Shown here piece by piece: positions 18,126 to 26,453 of a stretch of 64,000 bases of DNA. The notes beneath the pieces were generated by a model. The model was given only the letters and a program-made list of their open reading frames with translations, searched no databases and was not told where the DNA came from. How positions within the stretch are numbered: position 1 is the first letter of the stretch; every line of letters begins with the position of its first letter. A program made the translations under genes and the position numbers. The stretch covers positions 95,660 to 159,659 of the forward strand of contig NZ_AXAS01000021.1 of NCBI RefSeq assembly GCF_000472925.1. Direction: 5' to 3'. Source of the stretch: Bradyrhizobium sp. Ec3.3. Its GTDB lineage: Bacteria; Pseudomonadota; Alphaproteobacteria; Rhizobiales; Xanthobacteraceae.

Positions 18126-19028
18126 CTACACCGCCGCGCGCGTGTTGAGATAGATCGAGTACAGCGAGGTTTGGCCGCAGATATAGAGCCGGTTGCGGCG
18201 GGGGCCGCCGAAACAGACGTTGGCGACGATTTCTCCGACCGGAACCGTGCCGATATGCGTGCCATCAGGCGCGTAGCAGAAGACACTGCGGCCTGCCGAC
18301 GTCCAGATATTGCCATGGATGTCGCAGCGGAAGCCGTCATAGAGCCCCTCGGGACAGGTGGCGAACAGTGTGGCGTCTCCGTTCGTCTGCTGTCCCTCCA
18401 CCTTGTATGACCAGATCGTTGCTGGCAGTCCGGGGACATGCGTCGCGCCGGTGTCGGCGACGTAGAGCCGCGTCTCGTCGGGCGAGAAGGCCAGCCCGTT
18501 GGGCTGCACCCGGTCGGACACGACGCGCGTGATCTTTCCGGAGCTGCCGTCGATCCGGTAGACGTTGGAGGCGCCGATCTCCGACGGGCTCTGCTGTCCC
18601 TCGTAATCGCTGTCGATGCCGTAGGTCGGATCGGAGAACCAGATCGAGTCGTCGGATCTGACCACGACGTCGTTGGGCGAGTTCAGCCGGCTGCCGTGGA
18701 ACTGGTCGGCCAGCACGGTGATCGAGCCGTCGTGCTCGGTGCGGGTGACGCGCCGCATGAAATGCTCGCAACTGACCAGCCGTCCCTGGCGGTCGACCGT
18801 ATTGCCGTTGGAATTGAAGCTGGGCGAACGGAACACCGACACCGATGCATCGGTCTCGTCAAACCGCATCATGCGGTTGTTCGGAATGTCGGACCAGACG
18901 AGGTAGCGGCCGGCCGGGAAATAGGCCGGGCCTTCGGCCCAGCGGCAGCCGGTGAAAAGCTTCTCGAGATTGACATGACCGATGACCAGCCGCTCGAAGC
19001 GCGGGTCGTGAGTGACATAGGGGAGCAT
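18126..19028 (-). CDS. SMP-30/gluconolactonase family protein, cytoplasmic
   Basis: A 300-residue six-bladed beta-propeller of the SMP-30/gluconolactonase/LRE family, without signal peptide. It starts at 19028 behind GGAGGACCC. Metal-site and family motifs: RWAEGPAYFPAGRYLVWSDI (the first metal-ligand glutamate), NSNGNTVDRQGRLVSCEH, RLNSPNDVVVRSDDSIWFSDP (conserved Asn-Asp), PNGLAFSPDETRLYVADT and a GFRCDIHGNIW segment. Such enzymes hydrolyse sugar lactones or related esters with a divalent metal. It lies after the Liv-type importer on the same strand, 173 bases from the last binding protein. A Tat-exported relative is encoded at 27662-28897. Confidence 0.87.
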   Translation of the reverse strand: MLPYVTHDPRFERLVIGHVNLEKLFTGCRWAEGPAYFPAGRYLVWSDIPNNRMMRFDETDASVSVFRSPSFNSNGNTVDRQGRLVSCEHFMRRVTRTEHDGSITVLADQFHGSRLNSPNDVVVRSDDSIWFSDPTYGIDSDYEGQQSPSEIGASNVYRIDGSSGKITRVVSDRVQPNGLAFSPDETRLYVADTGATHVPGLPATIWSYKVEGQQTNGDATLFATCPEGLYDGFRCDIHGNIWTSAGRSVFCYAPDGTHIGTVPVGEIVANVCFGGPRRNRLYICGQTSLYSIYLNTRAAV

Positions 19029-19151
19029 GGGTCCTCCGCGATGAGCCGCAGGTTCTGAAAATTGCCCGCGTGCCGCTTTCCGTCACTCTGATCGACCCTG
19101 CCAAATTTGCAAGTGGTGCTTCATCGGCGGCGCGCTGATGCAAGGAAGTGA

Positions 19152-19174
19152 ATGCCCGGGGCACGCCCGGGCAT
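19152..19174 (-). terminator. Hairpin after the first Liv-type binding-protein gene
   Basis: ATGCCCGGG (19152-19160) and CCCGGGCAT (19166-19174) form a perfect 9-base stem about 30 bases after the leftward stop at 19202. No T-run follows on the minus strand, so its strength as a terminator is uncertain; it may separate the SMP-30 gene from the importer. Confidence 0.5.
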
Positions 19175-19201
19175 CCGCATTTGTAGAGCTCGTTGTGAGG
19201 C

Positions 19202-20443
19202 TTACTGCGACAGCTTCACGAAATTGGGAAACTTGAGTTTCCCTTCCGCGATCGCCTTCGGCCAGACCGTGATCTGCTTGCCGTCCTGCCACTGGAAGAC
19301 CAGACCGGTCACCGCACCGGGGCCCGACTTGATGCCGTGGGTGAACTCGTCACTCTTGCCGTAGAACTGGATGCGGCCGATCGTACCCTCGAAGTCGGTC
19401 TTCTCCAGCTCGGCGACCATCTTGTCCGGATCGGTCGAGCCCGCGCGCTTGATTGCATCCGTGATGATGTAGACCTCGTCATAGGCGGTATAGCCGGTAT
19501 AGGCCGGTGGCGTGCCGAACTTGGCCTTGAAGGCCGCCGCGAACGGTTTCGTCTTCGGCGTCACCGCGACGTCGGGCGTTGCGACCGCCAGCGACGGCAC
19601 TCCGTCGGCGGCGCCGTTGGTGTCGTTCCAGAAGGTCGGGCTCAGGGCCTGCGCGCTGATGCCGAACATCGGGATCGGCACCTGCTGGTTCTTCCACTGC
19701 ACTGTCGGCTGCACGCCGACATGCGAGATGCCGGTGACGATCACGTCCGGCTTCTTGCTCTCCATGTTGTTGAAGATCGGCGTGAAGTCGGTGGTGTCAG
19801 GTGAGAAGCGCACATGCTCGACGACCTTGAGGCCCGCCTTGGGCAGGCAGGCCTCGTAGCCGACGTCGAGCGGCTTGGTCCAGGCCGCGTCCTCGCTCAT
19901 GATCGCGACCGTCTTGAACTTGAGCTGGTCGACGAGCAGGTCCTTTGCGGCATCGCAGACAAGCTGCGCCTGCGCGGCCGAGGTCAGGTAGCCGTGGAAC
20001 GTGTATTTGTTCTTGTCATAGTCGTTATGGATCGCCTTGGTGATCTCGTTCGACGCAGCGCCCGGCGTGATCAGCGGCATCTTCAGCCGCGCCGCCCAGG
20101 GCTCCAGCGCCAGCACGACCTCGCTGATATAGCTCGCGATCACCGCGGAAACCTTGTCCTCGCTCACCGCGCGCTGGAAGGCGCGCACGGAGTCGGCCGA
20201 AGAACTCTTGTTGTCGTAGGTGACGATCTCGACCTTGCGGCCGAGCACGCCGCCCTTGGCGTTGATCTCGTCGGCGGCGATCTGCGCGCCGCCCGGCGTC
20301 GCCGCCCCCGCGATCGACTGCACCTCGGCGATGACGCCGATCTTGATGGGATCGCTCGATTGCGCATAGGCGGGCGCTGCGAGGCATAGCGCCAGCGCGG
20401 AGGCGAGAAGGAGGGTACTGCTCGGGCACGTCGTTGGTCGCAT
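19202..20443 (-). CDS. Branched-chain amino acid-type ABC substrate-binding protein (copy 1)
   Basis: A 413-residue Peripla_BP_6 protein. The ATG at 20443 (MRPTTCPSSTLLLA) begins a Sec signal peptide ending at AYAQSS; the open frame continues 35 codons upstream without a better start. Fold segments: IKIGVIAEVQSIAGAA, IAADEINAKGGVLGRKVEIV, TPGAASNEITKAI and HVGVQPTVQWKNQQ. It is a close paralog of the protein encoded at 23878-25125, sharing long near-identical stretches such as KNKYTFHGYLTSAA and QVPIPMFGIS. The two lie at opposite ends of one permease/ATPase set, so they probably feed the same transporter with different ligands. Confidence 0.9.
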   Translation of the reverse strand: MRPTTCPSSTLLLASALALCLAAPAYAQSSDPIKIGVIAEVQSIAGAATPGGAQIAADEINAKGGVLGRKVEIVTYDNKSSSADSVRAFQRAVSEDKVSAVIASYISEVVLALEPWAARLKMPLITPGAASNEITKAIHNDYDKNKYTFHGYLTSAAQAQLVCDAAKDLLVDQLKFKTVAIMSEDAAWTKPLDVGYEACLPKAGLKVVEHVRFSPDTTDFTPIFNNMESKKPDVIVTGISHVGVQPTVQWKNQQVPIPMFGISAQALSPTFWNDTNGAADGVPSLAVATPDVAVTPKTKPFAAAFKAKFGTPPAYTGYTAYDEVYIITDAIKRAGSTDPDKMVAELEKTDFEGTIGRIQFYGKSDEFTHGIKSGPGAVTGLVFQWQDGKQITVWPKAIAEGKLKFPNFVKLSQ

Positions 20444-20480
20444 GGTCGTCTTCCTCTGCTTGTTATCGTTATTGCAATCG

Positions 20481-21965
20481 TCAGAGATACCCAGCGCCGG
20501 CCTCGCTTGCGAAGCGGCCGGGATCGCCCTCCCAGACGATCCGCGCATGCTCGAGCACGTAGACGCGGTCGGCGTGGGGAAGGGCGAAGGTCACGTTCTG
20601 CTCGCCGAGCAGCACGGTGATCGACGTGGTCTGTCGCAGCTTCTCCAGCGCCTTGGACAATTGCTCGAGGATGACGGGCGCGAGCCCCAGCGTCGGCTCG
20701 TCCAGGATCAGGATCTGCGGCTGCATCATCAGCGCGCGGCCGATCGCCAGCATCTGCTGCTCGCCGCCGGACAGCGTCTGCGCCAACTGTCCCTGGCGTT
20801 CCTTCAGGATCGGGAACAGCTCGAACAGCCAGGTGAGCTGCGCCGCGCGTGCCTCGTCGGTCAAATGCTGGCCGCCGAGATCGAGGTTTTCCCGCACCGA
20901 CATTTCGCCGAACAGCTCGCGCGATTCCGGGCACTGCACGAGACCGCTGCGTGCGATCTTCGCCGGGCTCGTGCCGCGCAGTTTCTCGCCGCCGCGTAGG
21001 ATCTCACCGCCATAGAGCAGGAAGCCGGAGATCGTGTTGAACAGCGTGGTCTTGCCGGCGCCGTTGAGGCCGACGATCGAGACGAACTCGCCCTCATGGA
21101 CGTGGATCGATACGTTGTCCAGCGCCTGCGCCTTGCCGTAATGGACGCTGACGTTCTCGACCTGGAGCAGCGGGACCTTGTCCTTGAAGCTGGTCTCGGG
21201 CCGCGCATGGGTCTCGATCGCGCCGCCCAGATAGACCCGCCGCACGGTCTCGTTTCGCATCACCTCGTCGGCCTTGCCGGTGACGATCTCCTCGCCCAGA
21301 TACATCGCGAGCACGCGGTCGACGAGCGCGGCGACGCTCTTGACGTTGTGGTCGACCAGCATCACTGCGCGGCCCTCGTCGCGAAAGCTGCGGATCAGGT
21401 CGGAGAAGACGTCGACCTCGGTGCGCGTCAGGCCGGCGAAGGGCTCGTCGACCAGCACCACCTTCGGGTCGCGCGCGATCGCCTTGGCAAGCTCGAGCCG
21501 GCGCAGATCGGCAAAGGGCAGCGTCGGCGGACGTCGGCTGATCACGGCGCCGAGTCCGACGCGATCGGCGATCCATTTTGCGCGTTCGACCAGCGCCTTG
21601 TCCGGAAACAGCATGAACAGGCTGTCCGGCAACAGCGCCACCATGATGTTCTCAAGCACGGTCTGCCGGTTCAGCGGCCGCGAATGCTGGAACACCATGC
21701 CAAAGCCCTTGCGCGCGATCTTGTGCGCGGGCAGCCCGGCGACGTTCTCTCCCTCGAAGATCACTTCGCCGGCGCTCGGGCGCTCGATGCCCATCACACT
21801 CTTCATCGCAGTGGATTTGCCCGAGCCGTTCGGCCCGATCAGGCCAAAAATCTCGCCGCCACGCAGGTCGAAGCTGAGATTTTTCACGGCCGTCAGCCCG
21901 CCGAACCGCTTGGTCAGGCCCCGAACGGCGAGAACGGAGGTGGTGGTGACAGTCTGATCCATCAT
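20481..21965 (-). CDS. Fused LivG-LivF ATPase of the branched-chain amino acid-type importer
   Basis: A 494-residue protein joining two ATPases that are usually separate. The N-half is LivG-like: Walker A GPNGSGKST (44-52), Walker B VLVDEPFAGL (D173, E174), VDHN switch. The C-half is LivF-like: Walker A GLNGAGKTT (299-307), signature LSGGE (398-402), Walker B ILDEPTLGLAP. The linker (about 245-265) is short and charged. The N-half signature, normally YGxQRRLE, reads LPFADLRRLELA and lacks its glycine, so one composite ATP site may be weak. It starts at 21965, overlapping the LivM gene by 4 bases, and forms the energising subunit for the two permeases upstream. Confidence 0.9.
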   Translation of the reverse strand: MMDQTVTTTSVLAVRGLTKRFGGLTAVKNLSFDLRGGEIFGLIGPNGSGKSTAMKSVMGIERPSAGEVIFEGENVAGLPAHKIARKGFGMVFQHSRPLNRQTVLENIMVALLPDSLFMLFPDKALVERAKWIADRVGLGAVISRRPPTLPFADLRRLELAKAIARDPKVVLVDEPFAGLTRTEVDVFSDLIRSFRDEGRAVMLVDHNVKSVAALVDRVLAMYLGEEIVTGKADEVMRNETVRRVYLGGAIETHARPETSFKDKVPLLQVENVSVHYGKAQALDNVSIHVHEGEFVSIVGLNGAGKTTLFNTISGFLLYGGEILRGGEKLRGTSPAKIARSGLVQCPESRELFGEMSVRENLDLGGQHLTDEARAAQLTWLFELFPILKERQGQLAQTLSGGEQQMLAIGRALMMQPQILILDEPTLGLAPVILEQLSKALEKLRQTTSITVLLGEQNVTFALPHADRVYVLEHARIVWEGDPGRFASEAGAGYL

Positions 21966-22888
21966 GAACGCGCCTCGCGTGACAGGGCCGCTCCGAGGAA
22001 ACCGCCGGGGAAGAAAAGCACCACAAGCAGCGCAACCGCCGAAACGATGAAGGTCGCAAGCTCGCCGGTCGGCCGCAGGAACTCGCCGGCCACGATCAGG
22101 AAGATCGCGCCCAGCGCCGCGCCGAGCACGGTGCGCCGGCCGCCGAGCACGGCCGAGACGATGACGTTGACGCCGACCGCGACGTCGACCACGGTTCCGA
22201 CCGAGGCGGTGCCGAAATAAAACACCAGCAGCGCGCCTGACAGTCCCGAGAAAAACGCGCTGACAACGAAAGCGGCGAGCTTGTGCTTGACGATGTTGAA
22301 GCCGAGCGCGCCGGCCTGCACCGGATCCTGACCACTCGCTTGCAGCACGAGCCCGATCGGCGATTGCGACAGGCCGTAGAGGATGGCCGCCGAGATCGTC
22401 ATGAAGCCGAGTGCGATCCAGTAGTTGGCGCCGGCGTCGATGGTGATGACGTCGGGGATGGTCAGCCCGATCTCGCCGCCGGTGAGATCGGCGAACACGA
22501 CGATGAAGTTCTGGAGCATGAGCACGGCAACCAGCGTCGTCAGGCCGAAATACGGTCCCCGGACCCTGAGCGCCGGCAGCGCCAGCACGAGGCCGGCGAT
22601 GACGGAGGCGAGCGCGCCGAGCACGATGCAGAGATAGACCGACCAGCCGAACTGGTTGTTGAGGATGCCGGCGGTGTAGGCGCCGACCCCGATCAGGAAG
22701 GTCGGCCCGAAGTTGACCTCGCCAGCGAAGCCGAACAGCAGGTCCCAGGCCATGGCGAAGACGCCAAAATAGAAGGCGACCGTGAGCAGGCCGAGGACAT
22801 AGCCGGAGACGTAGAGCGGCAGCGTCGCGGCGATCGCGACGAGCGCGAGCGAGACGAAGAACAGGCGTGAGGTGAAGAATCCGGACAT
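21962..22888 (-). CDS. livM: Branched-chain amino acid-type ABC permease LivM
   Basis: A 308-residue permease with about nine hydrophobic segments. LivM features are MAWDLLFGFAGEVNFGPTFLIGVGAYTAG near residues 45-75, ALRVRGPYFGLTTLVAVLMLQNF, and a C-terminal VSAVLGGRRTVLGAALGAIFL. It starts at 22888, one base after the LivH gene ends, and overlaps the fused ATPase by 4 bases, so the three are translationally coupled. With LivH it forms the membrane channel. A short charged tail (GAALSREARS) replaces the longer tail of Escherichia coli LivM. Confidence 0.9.
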   Translation of the reverse strand: MSGFFTSRLFFVSLALVAIAATLPLYVSGYVLGLLTVAFYFGVFAMAWDLLFGFAGEVNFGPTFLIGVGAYTAGILNNQFGWSVYLCIVLGALASVIAGLVLALPALRVRGPYFGLTTLVAVLMLQNFIVVFADLTGGEIGLTIPDVITIDAGANYWIALGFMTISAAILYGLSQSPIGLVLQASGQDPVQAGALGFNIVKHKLAAFVVSAFFSGLSGALLVFYFGTASVGTVVDVAVGVNVIVSAVLGGRRTVLGAALGAIFLIVAGEFLRPTGELATFIVSAVALLVVLFFPGGFLGAALSREARS

Positions 22889-22889
22889 C

Positions 22890-23765
22890 TCAGCGCCTCC
22901 CCAGAAGGCCCTGGGGCCGGATGTACATGACGACCACCAGAAGCAGCAGCGCCGGAATAGTGCGATAGGCCGGCGAGACCAGGTAGGCCGTGATGGTTTC
23001 GAGATAGCCGACCACGAAGGCTGCGATCAGCGAGCCGGAGACGCTGCCGAGACCGCCGAGCACGACGATCGAGAACGCACTCGCGGTCAGCGGTCCCACG
23101 CTGTAGGAGCTGACTCCCAAGAACATCCCGAGCAGCACGCCCGCGATGCCGGCGAGCACGCCGTAGATCGCCCAGACCACGATGTAGATGTTGGTGAGCT
23201 CGAGGCCGAGCAGGGTGACGCCGCGCGGGTTCATCGAGGCCGCCAGCACAGCCTTGCCGGTGCGGGTGCGGTTCACCAGCAGCCACAAGAGCGCGATGAC
23301 GAGGCAGCATACCACCGCGGTGAAGATCTCGTTGCGCGGCGTGCGTACGCCGAGAATGTCGACGACACCCTCGACGATCGGCAGCACGGTCTTGGCGTTG
23401 TTGGTGAAGAAATAGGCGATCAGCTCCTGGATCATGATCCCCCACAGCAGCGTGCCGGTGAGGACGAAGATTTCCTTCTCCTCATTGGGTATGCGGCGGG
23501 AATCCTGGATCGGCTTCACCACCGCGAAGTAGGTGGCAAAGGCGGTGATGAGCGCGACCCCGACACCGATCAGCGCGCCCGAATAGGTATCGACATGCAG
23601 GATGCTGGCGGCGGCCCAGGCCGCTACCGCTGCGGCCACCATGATGGCCCCGTGGGAGAGGTTGAGCACGCCGGAAACGCCGAAGATCAGCGTGAATCCG
23701 GTGGCACCGAGAGCGTAGAGGGCGCTGATGGCAAAGCCATCGATCAATATCTGGAATGCTCGCAT
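22890..23765 (-). CDS. livH: Branched-chain amino acid-type ABC permease LivH
   Basis: A 291-residue permease of the LivH family. The N-terminal MRAFQILIDGFAISALYALGATGFTLIFGVSGVLNLSHGAIMV in part is the LivH hallmark; VLAASMNPRGVTLLGLELTNIYI, GVLLGMFLGVSSYSVGP and SIVVLGGLGSVSGSLIAAFVVGYLE follow. About eight membrane spans can be counted. It is the second gene of the set on the minus strand, 112 bases after the copy-2 binding protein, with a strong hairpin in between. Confidence 0.9.
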   Translation of the reverse strand: MRAFQILIDGFAISALYALGATGFTLIFGVSGVLNLSHGAIMVAAAVAAWAAASILHVDTYSGALIGVGVALITAFATYFAVVKPIQDSRRIPNEEKEIFVLTGTLLWGIMIQELIAYFFTNNAKTVLPIVEGVVDILGVRTPRNEIFTAVVCCLVIALLWLLVNRTRTGKAVLAASMNPRGVTLLGLELTNIYIVVWAIYGVLAGIAGVLLGMFLGVSSYSVGPLTASAFSIVVLGGLGSVSGSLIAAFVVGYLETITAYLVSPAYRTIPALLLLVVVMYIRPQGLLGRR

Positions 23766-23844
23766 CTATGACTTGCAATCTGGGCTGTGAGAGGCGGTCT
23801 CGCTGCCTCCTTGGATAGAAGGTGCTGCCTACGCCGCATGTGAA

Positions 23845-23870
23845 AGCTCCCGGGTGTTGGCCCGGGAGCT
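23845..23870 (-). terminator. Intra-operon hairpin between binding protein copy 2 and livH
   Basis: AGCTCCCGGG (23845-23854) and CCCGGGAGCT (23861-23870) form a perfect 10-base stem with a 6-base loop, 7 bases past the stop of the binding-protein gene. It lacks a T-run. The probable effect is message protection or partial termination, keeping binding protein in excess over permease. Confidence 0.55.
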
Positions 23871-23877
23871 GTTCCGA

Positions 23878-25125
23878 TCAGTTCGTGGTGAGCTTGATGA
23901 AGCTCGGGAACTTGACGTCGGTCTTGGCCACGTCCTTGGGCCAGACCGCGATCTGCTTGCCGTCCTGCCATTGCAGCATCAGGCCGGTGATCAGGCCCTT
24001 GCCGTATTTGATCGAATGGGTGAACGGATCGTCCTTGCCGTAGAACTGGACACGGCCGATGGTGCCTTCCCAATCGGTTTTCTCCAGCGCGTCGACCAGC
24101 TTGTCGGCGTCGGTCGAGCCCGCCCGCTTCACGGCGTCGGCGATGTAGTAGACCTCGTCATAAGCGGTGTATCCGGCGTAGGACGGATAGTTGCCGTACT
24201 TGTTCCGGAAACCTTCCGCGAACGGCACCGACTTCGGCGTCACCGCGACGCCGGGGCCGGAGACGCCCTGGTAGAGCACGCCTTCGGCCGCCTGGTTGCT
24301 GTCCTTGCCGAACGTCTCGTTGGTCGCCTGCGAGGAGATGCCGAACATCGGAATCGGTACCTGCTGGTTCTTCCACTGCACCGTCGGCTGCACGCCGACA
24401 TGCGAGATGCCGGTGATGATCACGTCGGGCTTGGCGCCCTCGATCTTGTTGAAGATCGGCGTGAAGTCGGTGGTATCGGGCGAGAAGCGGATGTGGTCGA
24501 GCACCTTCAGCCCGATCTTGGGCAGGCATTCCTCGTAGCCGACGTCGAGCGGCTTGGTCCAGGCGGCGTCCTCGCTCATGATGACCGCCGACTTCATGTG
24601 CATCTTGTCGACCAGGAGGTCCTTGGCGGCGTCGCAGACCGAGAGCGCCAGCGCGGCCGAGGTCAGGTAGCCGTGGAAGGTGTACTTGTTCTTCGCGTAG
24701 TCGGCATGAACGCTCTTGCTGATCTCGTTGGAGGCGGCACCCGGTGTGACGAACGGCGTCTTCAGGCGCGAAGCCCAGGGCTCCAGCGCCAGCACGACTT
24801 CGCTGATATAGCTTGCGATGACGGCGTTGACCTTATCTTCGTTGACCGCGCGCTGGAATGCACGCACTGAATCAGCCGAGGAGGAGTGATTGTCGTAAGA
24901 GATGATCTCGATCTTGCGACCGTCGACGCCGCCCTTCGCGTTGATCTCGTCGGCGGCGAGCTGCGCGGCCTGCGGGATCGATGCGCCGGCGATCGCTTGC
25001 GCCTCTGCAATCACGCCGATCTTGATAGGATCTGCTGCAAATGCCGCGCCTGATCCGCTTATCAGTGCGCCGAGCGCTGCCGCACCGAGGAATATCCGCA
25101 ATGCACCAGGGAGTATGTTCTTCAT
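23878..25125 (-). CDS. Branched-chain amino acid-type ABC substrate-binding protein (copy 2)
   Basis: A 415-residue Peripla_BP_6 protein opening the Liv-type gene set on the minus strand. A good AGGAGAG ribosome site precedes the ATG at 25125. Signal peptide MKNILPGALRIFLGAAAL... is cut near AFAADP. The mature part is closely similar to copy 1 (IKIGVIAEAQAIAGASIPQA; HVGVQPTVQWKNQQVPIPMF), but differs in the first-lobe loop after IAGA and in the segment following MFGIS, which probably line or border the ligand cleft. Bradyrhizobium genomes carry many such proteins for amino acids, amides and aromatic acids; the ligand here is unknown. Confidence 0.9.
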   Translation of the reverse strand: MKNILPGALRIFLGAAALGALISGSGAAFAADPIKIGVIAEAQAIAGASIPQAAQLAADEINAKGGVDGRKIEIISYDNHSSSADSVRAFQRAVNEDKVNAVIASYISEVVLALEPWASRLKTPFVTPGAASNEISKSVHADYAKNKYTFHGYLTSAALALSVCDAAKDLLVDKMHMKSAVIMSEDAAWTKPLDVGYEECLPKIGLKVLDHIRFSPDTTDFTPIFNKIEGAKPDVIITGISHVGVQPTVQWKNQQVPIPMFGISSQATNETFGKDSNQAAEGVLYQGVSGPGVAVTPKSVPFAEGFRNKYGNYPSYAGYTAYDEVYYIADAVKRAGSTDADKLVDALEKTDWEGTIGRVQFYGKDDPFTHSIKYGKGLITGLMLQWQDGKQIAVWPKDVAKTDVKFPSFIKLTTN

Positions 25126-25424
25126 TCTGTTTCTCTCCTCTTAAACAAGCCTCTTTTGAGCTATTGGGCGCGACTATAACGGCGACGACAATCTCGGCAA
25201 GTGAAACTACATTCAGGATTGTGAGAGCCGGACTAAAGTCTAGCGCTGCGCAAATAGAGTGCAGGACGATCGTTGCAGTCATGCAGAATCCGCTGGCGGG
25301 CATGCGTTCGCGTCCGTCGCGAGCCGCAGGTGCGCCGCGACGCGAGCATGAGCGATCGACGCGAAGGCGGTCGCCTGGCTGACATTGTCGGGTTAACGTC
25401 GCGCCGCGCAGGAAGGTCCTATTG

Positions 25425-26429
25425 ATGGCTCAACTCGTTCAATGCCGCCTCGTCAACGAGCCGTTCGCCGATCCCGGATTGCTGGTCGATTTCAGGTTCG
25501 GGCGGCGCGCCATGTTGTTCGACCTCGGCGATCTGTTCCCGCTGGCCAATCGGGAGTTGCTGCGCATCAGCAACGTCTTTGTCAGTCACCGTCACATGGA
25601 TCACTTTGCCGGCTTCGATCAGTTGCTGCGGGTCAGGCATCATCAGCCGGGCCGTTTGCGCGTGATAGGACCGCCCGGTCTCATCTCGGGCATTGCGGGC
25701 AGGCTGACGTCGTATAGCTGGAATCTGCTCAACGAGGAATCGCCGGACTTCGAGATCGCCGCCGCTGAATTCTGTGATGGCCGGCTCGGTGAGTGGATCT
25801 GCTTCTCGGCGAGGCGGCAGTTTCAAAGCTCGCCGATCGAAGAGCCATCCGTTGCGCCGGGGCTAGTGTTTGCGGACGGCGATCTGAGGATCGAGGCCGC
25901 GACCCTCGATCACGGAATTCCCTGTCTTGGCTTTGCGTTGCAGGAAACCCAGCGCGTCAATGTCTGGACAGCCGGGCTCGCCGAGCTCGGCCTTCAGGTG
26001 GGGCCGTGGCTCAATGCGGCGAAAAGCGCGGTGCGTATGGGCGCGCAGCCGGGCACGTTGATTGAGATCGATAGCGGCCGGGCGATCCGGCTCGGCGAGC
26101 TGACCCGGCACGCGCTCAAGGTCGCGCCCGGGCAGCGCGTCGCCTACGTGACCGACGCCGCCTTCACCCCTGCCAACGCCGAAAAGATCGTTGCTCTCGC
26201 ACGCGGCGCCGATCACCTGTTCATTGAAGCAGCCTTCGCCGCAGACGACGCGCAACTTGCATCCGAGCGCCGTCACCTGACCGCGGCGCAGGCCGGATAT
26301 CTGGCGCGCGAAGCGGGCGTGAAGCGGATGACAACGTTTCATTATTCTCCGCGCTATCTGGAGACGCCGGACCGGCTGCGAGATGAGGCGGAGGCCGCGT
26401 TCGCAGGGCGGACAGCGTCGCTGGCATGA
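25425..26429 (+). CDS. RNase Z-like metallo-beta-lactamase-fold hydrolase
   Basis: A 334-residue MBL-fold protein. The start is ATG 25425 after AGGAAGG, not the TTG three bases earlier. The zinc motif is VSHRHMDHFAGF (H55, H57, D59, H60). Later ligands probably include the aspartate of VAYVTDAAFT and the histidine of MTTFHYSPRY, which matches the RNase Z (ElaC) HxSxRY ending. TLDHGIPCLGFAL also resembles the RNase Z pattern. A clear flexible exosite arm is not visible, so tRNA 3'-processing is possible but not assured; it may be an RNase Z-like phosphodiesterase of other function. It is a single gene with its own upstream region. Confidence 0.82.
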   Translation: MAQLVQCRLVNEPFADPGLLVDFRFGRRAMLFDLGDLFPLANRELLRISNVFVSHRHMDHFAGFDQLLRVRHHQPGRLRVIGPPGLISGIAGRLTSYSWNLLNEESPDFEIAAAEFCDGRLGEWICFSARRQFQSSPIEEPSVAPGLVFADGDLRIEAATLDHGIPCLGFALQETQRVNVWTAGLAELGLQVGPWLNAAKSAVRMGAQPGTLIEIDSGRAIRLGELTRHALKVAPGQRVAYVTDAAFTPANAEKIVALARGADHLFIEAAFAADDAQLASERRHLTAAQAGYLAREAGVKRMTTFHYSPRYLETPDRLRDEAEAAFAGRTASLA

Positions 26430-26453
26430 GCGGCGCCCGCGCCGCCAGCGTGA

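Noticed and set aside
22872..23771. A 299-codon plus-strand frame opposite livH
   Set aside because: Composition is dominated by charged residues, and livH is unmistakable on the other strand.
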